NCBI GenBank assembly: GCA_035628645.1
Contig: DASPJL010000068.1
Coordinates: 1 to 19,279 of the forward strand
Direction of reading: 5' to 3'
DNA from: DASPJL01 sp035628645
GTDB lineage: Bacteria > Bacteroidota > Bacteroidia > Cytophagales > Cyclobacteriaceae
DNA: 19,279 nucleotides
Under the pieces are notes generated by a model. The model made no database searches. It was given only the letters and a program-made list of their open reading frames with translations, and was not told where the DNA came from. This document shows, one piece after another, positions 12,966 through 19,279 of the stretch; positions within the stretch are counted from its first letter, which is position 1, and every line of letters starts with the position of its first letter. A program made the position numbers and the translations under genes.

Positions 12966-14357
12966 ATGGAATTTTCGAGAAGAGATTTTGGTGAGGACTT
13001 TAAATGGGGAGTATCAACAGCTGCTTATCAAATTGAAGGTGCGCATAACGTAGATGGAAAAGGACCTTCCATATGGGATCAGTTTACTTCCATAAAAGGG
13101 AAAATCCTCCAAAACCAGAATGCAAATATAAGTTGTGATTTTTACCATCGGTATCAGGAAGATTTGAAATTGATGCGGGCAATGAACATCCCTAATTTCA
13201 GGTTTTCCATCTCCTGGAGCAGGATCTTTCCGGATGGAATTGGAAACCCAAATAAGGAGGGAGTAGATTTTTATCATAAAATCATCGACTTGTGCCTGGA
13301 GCTGGAAATAGAACCCTGGATAACGTTATACCATTGGGACCTTCCTTTGGCACTGGAAAAAAAGGGAGGCTGGACAAATCGTGAGATATTAAATTGGTTT
13401 AGCCAATATGTAAACTTTTGTATTACTGCCTTCGGGGACCGTGTAAAGCATTGGATGATTTTAAATGAACCCATGGTTTTTACCGGCGCAGGTTATTTCC
13501 TTGGAATCCATGCACCGGGAAGAAAAGGACTATCCAATTTCCTGGCTGCTGCCCATCATGCCACCTTGTGCCAGGCAGAAGGAGGACGGATAGCCAAATC
13601 GGTAAGGTCTGATTTAAAAGTAGGTACTACATTTTCCTGTTCGGATATTCACCCTTTGACTGCCAGGGAGTCTGATCTCAAAGCAACTATCAAGGTGGAT
13701 ACCCTTCTTAACCGAATGTTTATAGAACCTTTGCTGGGCCTTGGCTATCCATATAAAGACCTCAAAGTTCTTAGTCGTATCGAACAATTTGTGAAGGATG
13801 GTGACGAGCACAAAATGAAATTCGATATGGATTTTATAGGCATTCAAAATTACACACGGGAGATTGTCAGTCATTCCTATTTTACTCCTCTTTTAAAAGC
13901 AAAAATCATAAAGGCGGACAAACGAAAGGTAGAGCGTACCTTAATGAATTGGGAAGTTTATCCCGAAGGAATATATAATATCCTAAAGAAATATTCTTCT
14001 TATGAAAATGTGAAAGAAATCATTGTGACGGAAAATGGAGCAGCCTTTACGGATCATCTTGAGAATGGAAGCGTCGATGATGAAAGCAGAAAGAAATTCC
14101 TGCAGAAATATATAGCCCAGGTGCTAAAAGCAAAAGGAGAAGGGATAAATGTAACCGGTTATTTTGTATGGAGCTATACAGATAATTTCGAATGGGCAGA
14201 AGGTTATTCTCCAAGATTTGGATTGGTTTACATTGATTATCCCACACAAAAAAGAATAGTAAAATCCTCCGGGCATTGGTATAAAGATTTTTTAAATGGA
14301 AATAACAGCCACCATACTCAAACCCATAATAAGGAAGCATTCACCTCCAAAGAATAA
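12966..14357 (+). CDS. Glycoside hydrolase family 1 beta-glucosidase
   Basis: The 463-residue protein has the length and motifs of GH1. The N-terminal signature is FKWGVSTAAYQIEGA, and the DGKGPSIWD loop follows. The acid/base glutamate lies in LNEP (E168), the nucleophile in VTENG (E356), and the conserved aglycone/sugar-site segments SISWSRIFPDG and DNFEWAEGYSPRFGL are present. It hydrolyses beta-glucosides or related beta-glycosides by a retaining mechanism. There is no signal peptide, so it is probably cytoplasmic. The C-terminus has a short His-rich extension (NNSHHTQTHNKE) beyond the barrel. It follows the glycosyltransferase on the same strand with a hairpin between, so it may have separate expression. 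Confidence 0.95.
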   Translation: MEFSRRDFGEDFKWGVSTAAYQIEGAHNVDGKGPSIWDQFTSIKGKILQNQNANISCDFYHRYQEDLKLMRAMNIPNFRFSISWSRIFPDGIGNPNKEGVDFYHKIIDLCLELEIEPWITLYHWDLPLALEKKGGWTNREILNWFSQYVNFCITAFGDRVKHWMILNEPMVFTGAGYFLGIHAPGRKGLSNFLAAAHHATLCQAEGGRIAKSVRSDLKVGTTFSCSDIHPLTARESDLKATIKVDTLLNRMFIEPLLGLGYPYKDLKVLSRIEQFVKDGDEHKMKFDMDFIGIQNYTREIVSHSYFTPLLKAKIIKADKRKVERTLMNWEVYPEGIYNILKKYSSYENVKEIIVTENGAAFTDHLENGSVDDESRKKFLQKYIAQVLKAKGEGINVTGYFVWSYTDNFEWAEGYSPRFGLVYIDYPTQKRIVKSSGHWYKDFLNGNNSHHTQTHNKEAFTSKE

Positions 14358-14532
14358 TATAACCTTTAATTAACAATAACTAAACGATCAGGTAAGAGAC
14401 GCTTTGTAGCTTGCAGGGAGTTTAATTTGCTAATGCGGTAATTTGACAATATGATGATGTGCTAATGGGAAGGTTGGATAATGTTGAATGTTGAATGCAG
14501 GCATTATAGTTATGTGAATGATAATACAATAA

Positions 14533-14569
14533 TTTAAAGAAAAGAAGCAAAAGTCCCTCACCAACAAAC
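14533..14569 (+). repeat. Leader repeat copy 2, upstream of the response regulator gene
   Basis: It matches 10927-10964 (TTTAAAGAAAA ... AAAGTCCCTCACCAACAAAC) and ends 39 bp before the ATG at 14609. The spacer just upstream also carries GATGATGTGCTAATG (about 14452-14466), an intergenic motif found again near 10850. Confidence 0.7.
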
Positions 14570-14608
14570 CTAATTGCTGATGGCTGACTGCTAAAAGCCA
14601 ACACTCCT

Positions 14609-15037
14609 ATGAAATCTATCTTATTAATTGACGATAACCAGGTTGATAATTTTATAAATAAGCGACTAATCCAAATATTAGACCTGGCAGAAGATGTGAA
14701 AGTCTTTAATAATGGACTGGAAGGCATTAATTATTTAAAGATCCTTTCTCAGGTAGACAAAGGTCCTGATGTTGTATTTCTGGATTTAAACATGCCTGTC
14801 ATGGATGGCTTGACATTCTTGAAAGAATATAAAGAGTTACCTCAGCATTTTAAGGATACCATTAAAGTTATAGTCCTAACTTCTTCTGCTTATCCTGTTG
14901 ATTTTAAAACTCTGGAGATTTTAGGCTTTGATGATTATCTAACAAAACCATTGACATTGGAAAAATTAAGGGAAAAACTCCTGGTAAATTTTGAAAAAAG
15001 CTATCAAAATGACGAGTTGCGAATTAGTGGAGCTTGA
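14609..15037 (+). CDS. Single-domain response regulator (CheY-like receiver)
   Basis: The 142-residue protein consists of one receiver domain. The acidic pocket is D8-D9, the phospho-accepting aspartate is D59 in VVFLDLNMPVMDGL, the switch threonine is T91 in VIVLTSS, and the conserved lysine is K113 in YLTKP. There is no output domain, so it should act through protein contacts, for example in a phosphorelay or by binding a histidine kinase. No kinase gene is adjacent. It stands alone after the GH1 gene and is convergent with the TonB receptor gene (43 bp between stops). Confidence 0.93.
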   Translation: MKSILLIDDNQVDNFINKRLIQILDLAEDVKVFNNGLEGINYLKILSQVDKGPDVVFLDLNMPVMDGLTFLKEYKELPQHFKDTIKVIVLTSSAYPVDFKTLEILGFDDYLTKPLTLEKLREKLLVNFEKSYQNDELRISGA

Positions 15038-15080
15038 GTTAATTGTCTAATTCCCCACATTCGTTACTCGTCATTCTTCT

Positions 15081-17396
15081 TTACTTCTTCCCGGAAAAGG
15101 AATAATTCAAACCACATGTAAAAACACGTGGAGCACCAGGAATAAATTGATCTCCATAAGTGCTGCTTGTAACCATATTTGCATACAATTCATTGGTTGC
15201 ATTAAGGATATTGGTATAGAACTCAAATCCTTTAAATTTATAGCCAGCTCTGATGTTTAAGACGCTGATTCCTTTTAATCCAAACAAGGTTTTGTCTTCG
15301 TACTTATGCTGATTTTCAGGGTCTTTATAATAGGAACTTAGCCTCTGATATTCTATGGTAAGTCTTAAGTTCTTCACAAAAGAAGGAGTATAAGTAACTT
15401 CTCCATTAGCGATCCATTCAGGTGCATTAGGCATCGCTTTTCCGTTGTAGTCTATTTCGCTACTGATTTCATATTTAATAAATTGATGAAGAGCGTTAGT
15501 TCCTCCAAATCGAAAGCTTAGATCTTTGAGAGGGTTGAAATTTATTCCATATTCAATACCCCTGTGAAGAGTTTTACCTGAATTTCTGGACTCTGTTGAA
15601 TTATCAGGAAGGGTATACGAAACAATTTCATTAAATCCATTCATCTGATAAATACTCATATCTATACTAAGGTTATTGTTCAATGAAAACCAACCGCCAA
15701 TCTCATAATTGTCAAAAAAGGCCGGTTGAAGTTCCGGTACTTTCACGCCTCTGTACAATTGGTTAATTCCTGGAGGTGAAAAACCTCTGCTGTAGTTGGC
15801 ATACATTCCCAGATCATTATTGACTTTATAAATGAGTCCAACTTTTGGGGTAAGATTATTAAACCCATTGGTTTCATTAGGCGCTCCTGAATATGCGGAC
15901 GGGGACAAATGATTGTCGTATTTATAGTCTAGCCTGTCGTAACGCAAACCCAGAACAACATTCAAATTTTCCACCGGCGACAATTCAAATTGCATATAAA
16001 GGGCGGAATTTATAAGATCAGCCTTATAGTCTGTTAAAAGAGAATCCGGTTTGGGAACATAAGAGGTATAAAATCCGGAATCAGGGTTTCGGTCAACAGC
16101 AATATAATAAGCATTATAGGTATTGGGTGAATAATCCACACTTACTCCGGTAATTAATTTAGCGTTTAAGAAATTGAATCTTTTGCTATTTTGGGCCACT
16201 ACTCCATAACTGTTAAAGCTATTGTCATTGATCTCTCCATTTGCTTTTGCGGGATCATTTTTAATTCTCCTTATGGAGTAATGGGGCAGCTGTCCAATGG
16301 AATTATTTCTGTAAAACAGGGTAAGGGAAGACTCATTTAAATCACTCCAATTCTTTTGTAATGTTATTCTTGCTCTTGTAGCGCTTACTTCCCGGTAAGA
16401 AAATTCATTTAAAGTCGAATAGTTCCTACTATAAAATCCAATGCTATCAGAGCTTCCACCTGTTTGAGAATAATAATCATTGGTAGTAGCAGCCAAAATA
16501 ATCTTTGTATTTTCATTTAAAGAATAATCGCTTCTCAGGTTAAGTGAAAATTTATTATAGTCACTATAGGTCTGCCAGCCATTTACCTGTTTACCATAAT
16601 ATCCTCCGACAGAAAATCCCAGATTCTTATTTACATAAAATCCTGATTGAAACTGAATTCTTTTGTAACCATAATTGTCGAACTGTATCCCCACTTTGGC
16701 TGTAGGGACAGATGTTGGAGCCAGAGTAATGAAATTGATTGCACCGCCAATGGCTTCGCTTCCATACAAAGACGAGGATGGGCCTTTCACCACTTCAATA
16801 GAGCTCATTCCCATCATATTCATTTCTATCAATGCATTGTGATTAAATACTCCTGCAGGCCGTAATGGTATCCCGTCCTCCATATAAAGAAAATAAGCAT
16901 TGTATCCCAACGGCTGTCGGATACTCATGGCATGCTGCTCATTATTTAAATTCATCATATATGCGCCCGGCACTTTGTTGACAATTTCTGTTAAAAGGGT
17001 AGGTTTTGTGTTTTCTATCAATTTAGAAGAGATTTTGCTGATGGCAACCGGCGCCTCCGATCTTTTTTGTTGCTCCCGGCTTGCGGTAATAATTATTTCG
17101 CGAAAATCTAACGGGGATGAATACAGCTCAATGACTAATGTAGCTCCATTTACTTTTACGGTTTTAGTAGCAAAGCCAACATAACTAATTGCTAATGAAT
17201 CGGCATCCGATGGAATGGTAAGTGTAAACCTTCCATTCAAATCCGTAGTTGTTCCTATCGCTTTTCCGGGAACCGAAATGGTGGCGCCGATAAGTGGTTC
17301 TTTTGTTTGTGCATCAAGCACTTTCCCTTCAACAGACCTCTCAGCATATGTGAAGAAGGAAATTATAAAGAGTATTGATATATAAAGAATTTTCAT
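15081..17396 (-). CDS. TonB-dependent outer-membrane receptor with CarboxypepD_reg-like domain
   Basis: The 771-residue protein has a signal peptide (MKILYISILFIISFFTYA). A carboxypeptidase-like regulatory domain follows at about 22-100 (VEGKVLDAQTKEPLIGATIS, TTTDLNGRFTL, ISYVGFATKTV). The plug starts after FREIIITASREQQKRSEAPV and contains IRQPLGYNAYFLYMEDGIPL and IEVVKGPSSSLYGSEAIGGA, then an outer-membrane beta-barrel runs to the C-terminus (VFTCGLNYSF). The plug resembles the BtuB/CirA class of siderophore, cobalamin or metal receptors rather than SusC (shorter, and no SusD gene nearby). It lies 57 bp downstream of the Asp-box gene on the same strand and probably forms an operon with it. 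The ligand is unknown; context suggests a metal. Confidence 0.93.
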   Translation of the reverse strand: MKILYISILFIISFFTYAERSVEGKVLDAQTKEPLIGATISVPGKAIGTTTDLNGRFTLTIPSDADSLAISYVGFATKTVKVNGATLVIELYSSPLDFREIIITASREQQKRSEAPVAISKISSKLIENTKPTLLTEIVNKVPGAYMMNLNNEQHAMSIRQPLGYNAYFLYMEDGIPLRPAGVFNHNALIEMNMMGMSSIEVVKGPSSSLYGSEAIGGAINFITLAPTSVPTAKVGIQFDNYGYKRIQFQSGFYVNKNLGFSVGGYYGKQVNGWQTYSDYNKFSLNLRSDYSLNENTKIILAATTNDYYSQTGGSSDSIGFYSRNYSTLNEFSYREVSATRARITLQKNWSDLNESSLTLFYRNNSIGQLPHYSIRRIKNDPAKANGEINDNSFNSYGVVAQNSKRFNFLNAKLITGVSVDYSPNTYNAYYIAVDRNPDSGFYTSYVPKPDSLLTDYKADLINSALYMQFELSPVENLNVVLGLRYDRLDYKYDNHLSPSAYSGAPNETNGFNNLTPKVGLIYKVNNDLGMYANYSRGFSPPGINQLYRGVKVPELQPAFFDNYEIGGWFSLNNNLSIDMSIYQMNGFNEIVSYTLPDNSTESRNSGKTLHRGIEYGINFNPLKDLSFRFGGTNALHQFIKYEISSEIDYNGKAMPNAPEWIANGEVTYTPSFVKNLRLTIEYQRLSSYYKDPENQHKYEDKTLFGLKGISVLNIRAGYKFKGFEFYTNILNATNELYANMVTSSTYGDQFIPGAPRVFTCGLNYSFSGKK

Positions 17397-17453
17397 TTTG
17401 GTTTGGAGTTGGAGCGGGAAGATGAAAGTCAGAATTAACTTCTAACTTCCAAC

Positions 17454-18686
17454 TTAATTTAAATCGACTTTCTTAAAAATGACACGGCTTTTTTCTCCGG
17501 CTGATTCATACCAGGCGATCAATGCAGAATTTTCACCGAGACTTAATACAACAGGAAAAGAAGCATTATGCCCCTCATTAGACAAAGAAACCGTGCCCTC
17601 ATCTTCCCCTCCAAACACACGGTATTTTATCCGCCGAAAGCTTGAGTCGCCTTGTTCCACAAGTTCATCCCATACGGTAATGGCTTCATCATTTTTGATT
17701 ACACAAAGCTGAGGGTGAGCAGCAGTTCTGTTTTCGGAGACAAGCCTTTTTGATTTTGTTCTATTTTTATAAAACTCACTGGTATAATAAACGCCTTTTT
17801 CTCCTTCTTTTCCAGTATACCAAACGGCATGCATTTCCTTACCAGAACCGAGCGCAGGACCGGAATGAGGACAACCATCAATTTTCCATTGATCATTGCT
17901 TACTTTCACCGGAGTGGAAAATGTTTGCCCACCGTCTTCTGACACCACATAAGCCATATCTCTAATATTTCCTTCTTCCAGGTTCCGGTAGGCTATATGT
18001 ATTTTCCCTTTTCCATCAGAAATGATATCCGTCCTGCAACATTCACAAGCTTGTTTATCTACGACAACCGGCTGATCCATTCCAAAGCCTTTTGTTTTAG
18101 CAAAAAATACCGGACGTCCATCTTCCTGCCCTTCCATTTTTTTGTCAAGCCAGACTACACCTATTTCTCCATCAGGAAGCGTTGCCACGTCAAAAAAGCT
18201 TCTACTCTTTCCCGTTGTAGAATCCGCGCTGATAAACCTGCTCCCAGACCATGATTTGCCGCCATCTTTAGAAAACAAATACCGGACGTTAGACGCGTAA
18301 TGCCCACCAGGTTCCTGAGTTTGAAAAAAAGCCCACACAGCGCCATTTCCTTTAAAGGCCACCTTAGGCATACTTTCATTATGGACTTTAATATTTTCAG
18401 GAACAGGAATGGAACGAAGCAATGTGAAGGTCTTTCCTTTGTCTTCGGAAACTGCAAAAAAGAAATGGATTTCCCCTAATGAATCTTCCTCAGTCCAGCA
18501 AACGACAGGGTTGCCTTTGTTGTCTTTTGTAAAATAGGGAAGTTTCCCATTATTAACTTCATTAGAAATGACGGCAGGATCGGTATTTAAAGAAACTGCA
18601 CTATTCGCTTCGTCTGCTTGTTTTCCTGCATTTGCATAAGCGGAAACAGAAATCAACAATAATAATAGTATATATATAATCTTCAT
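17454..18686 (-). CDS. Exported Asp-box (BNR/sialidase-like) protein with CECC motif
   Basis: The 410-residue protein has a signal peptide (MKIIYILLLLLISVSAYANA). Several Asp-box repeats (SEDKGKTF, SKDGGKSW, SEDGGQTF) mark a beta-propeller of the sialidase type. True sialidase activity is not indicated, because I see no FRIP arginine motif. The notable feature is ACECCRTD with C214, C216 and C217, a compact cysteine cluster suited to metal or haem-type binding, followed by DGCPHSGPALG. It is encoded between the CxxxC membrane protein and the TonB receptor, all on the minus strand. Probably it works in the periplasm or on the surface with the receptor. Confidence 0.8.
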   Translation of the reverse strand: MKIIYILLLLLISVSAYANAGKQADEANSAVSLNTDPAVISNEVNNGKLPYFTKDNKGNPVVCWTEEDSLGEIHFFFAVSEDKGKTFTLLRSIPVPENIKVHNESMPKVAFKGNGAVWAFFQTQEPGGHYASNVRYLFSKDGGKSWSGSRFISADSTTGKSRSFFDVATLPDGEIGVVWLDKKMEGQEDGRPVFFAKTKGFGMDQPVVVDKQACECCRTDIISDGKGKIHIAYRNLEEGNIRDMAYVVSEDGGQTFSTPVKVSNDQWKIDGCPHSGPALGSGKEMHAVWYTGKEGEKGVYYTSEFYKNRTKSKRLVSENRTAAHPQLCVIKNDEAITVWDELVEQGDSSFRRIKYRVFGGEDEGTVSLSNEGHNASFPVVLSLGENSALIAWYESAGEKSRVIFKKVDLN

Positions 18687-18780
18687 TTTATTTGGAGTTG
18701 AAAGAATGAAGAGGCGGGTCTTATGATGCTCGTCCTTTATTCTTGTAATTTTTAAATCGTTATTTTTTTAAAGCATAGTT

Positions 18781-18818
18781 ATGACCAATCACCCTGGTTA
18801 TAATACAATCCGGGTCAT
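18781..18818. promoter_or_regulatory. Possible operator, inverted repeat ATGACC / GGTCAT
   Basis: Six-base arms at 18781-18786 and 18813-18818 lie in the gap between the small membrane protein gene and the Asp-box gene. The minus strand here also reads TTGACA-16-TATAAC, a match to a generic sigma-70 promoter, which is not the usual Bacteroidota type. Weak. Confidence 0.25.
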
Positions 18819-18846
18819 TGTCAAAGTTTTATACCAAATAAGAGAT

Positions 18847-19239
18847 TTAAACTACTGATTTCGGAGGAGGAGTGGTATGCTCAAGAAAGGTAATTTCCAA
18901 CTGTTTTAAAAAAGGGACTTTTACTTTTTTAAGAATTTCTATATTACTTTTTAGAGCGATCTTTTCTACAGGCAATTCGTCGGAAATATGATTTTTTGTC
19001 GCCAGCTTTTGATGATCGGATTCTGTATCCTGACTCGATCTCAGTGCTTTTGAAAGGTAGCATTTACCATCACAATGCATTTCAGGTTTGTCTTTATTTT
19101 CACAAAGAAAATTTACGATGTAATCATAATTTACTTTGTAATCCACGTAGGGTAAAAACAGTTTAAACGGATTTAACAGATATATAAACAGCAGAACCAG
19201 GGTAGGGATAGAGGTTCGATATGTAGGTCTGCGATTCAT
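18847..19239 (-). CDS. Small membrane protein with conserved Cys motifs (CxxxC)
   Basis: The 130-residue product has one N-terminal hydrophobic segment (about residues 11-30) and then a loop, YIVNFLCENKDKPEMHCDGK followed by CYLSKAL, with C46, C56 and C60. The KPEMHCDGKCYL pattern is one I associate with small Bacteroidota proteins encoded beside TonB receptors and copper-related genes; no named function is known to me. The rest is a polar, Lys-rich linker ending in EHTTPPPKSVV. It is the first gene of the likely three-gene unit, 160 bp upstream of the Asp-box gene. The Met and three Cys around the HCDGKC loop could bind copper. Role inferred only. Confidence 0.7.
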   Translation of the reverse strand: MNRRPTYRTSIPTLVLLFIYLLNPFKLFLPYVDYKVNYDYIVNFLCENKDKPEMHCDGKCYLSKALRSSQDTESDHQKLATKNHISDELPVEKIALKSNIEILKKVKVPFLKQLEITFLEHTTPPPKSVV

Positions 19240-19253
19240 CTTTTTATTTGTGT

Positions 19254-19261
19254 CAAAGCTA
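19254..19261 (-). promoter_or_regulatory. Possible Bacteroidota -7 element (TAGCTTTG)
   Basis: The minus strand reads TAGCTTTG, which fits TAnnTTTG, 14 bases before the ATG at 19239. The -33 position would fall beyond the window edge, so the promoter cannot be completed. Confidence 0.35.
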
Positions 19262-19279
19262 CTCCAACCTTGTGTCTTA

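Noticed and set aside
16647..17184. Plus-strand frames inside the TonB receptor gene
   Set aside because: Shadow frames of a strong 771-codon gene with clear domains on the minus strand.
15081..17396. SusC-type glycan receptor
   Set aside because: The protein is shorter than typical SusC, no SusD gene is adjacent, and the plug resembles the BtuB/CirA class.
17454..18686. True exo-alpha-sialidase
   Set aside because: Asp-boxes are present, but I see no FRIP arginine motif, and the CECC cluster and TonB context point elsewhere.

Overview
The window reads as chromosomal DNA from a member of the Bacteroidota. The signs are AT-rich spacers with few Shine-Dalgarno sites, a TonB-dependent receptor with an N-terminal carboxypeptidase-like regulatory domain, a DUF4469/HU-like protein, and degenerate intergenic repeats of the kind common in this phylum. 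No rRNA, tRNA, CRISPR array, transposase or integrase was found.

Left region (1-3794): a membrane redox and stress-type cluster. On the minus strand a VKOR-like membrane protein (263-742) is followed by the start of an Anabaena-sensory-rhodopsin-transducer homologue (1-240, cut by the window edge). Divergently, on the plus strand, come a second VKOR-like protein, an SPW-repeat membrane protein, an SDR oxidoreductase with a C-terminal membrane anchor, and a conserved-looking soluble protein of unknown function (3162-3794). Both VKOR-like proteins keep only the CxxC pair.

Middle region (3795-9840): an accessory islet. Four intact single genes and one broken gene, all on the minus strand, are separated by imperfect inverted repeats. 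Three of these have clear TAAC/TAAAC and GTTA/GTTTA-type ends, and the stop codon of a gene often forms part of the repeat. The layout resembles an integron cassette array without an integrase (a CALIN), although the attC identity is inferred. Next to it sit a 22-bp tandem repeat, palindromic TTCCGGAA blocks, a strong terminator and a DUF4469/HU-like gene. The whole islet lies between the intact 3' end of the 3162-3794 gene and a second, diverged copy of its last 64 bases (9777-9840).

Spacer region (9841-11000): one possible small membrane protein, a strong inverted repeat, one or two very small ORFs and repeat debris.

Right region (11001-19279): a plus-strand group with an LpxH-like metallophosphoesterase overlapping a glycosyltransferase by ATGA, then a GH1 beta-glucosidase and a single-domain response regulator. 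Convergent to it on the minus strand is a likely uptake operon read from 19239 down to 15081: a small membrane protein with a CxxxC motif, an exported Asp-box (BNR) protein with a CECC motif, and a TonB-dependent receptor. The cysteine motifs suggest a metal such as copper, but this is an inference.
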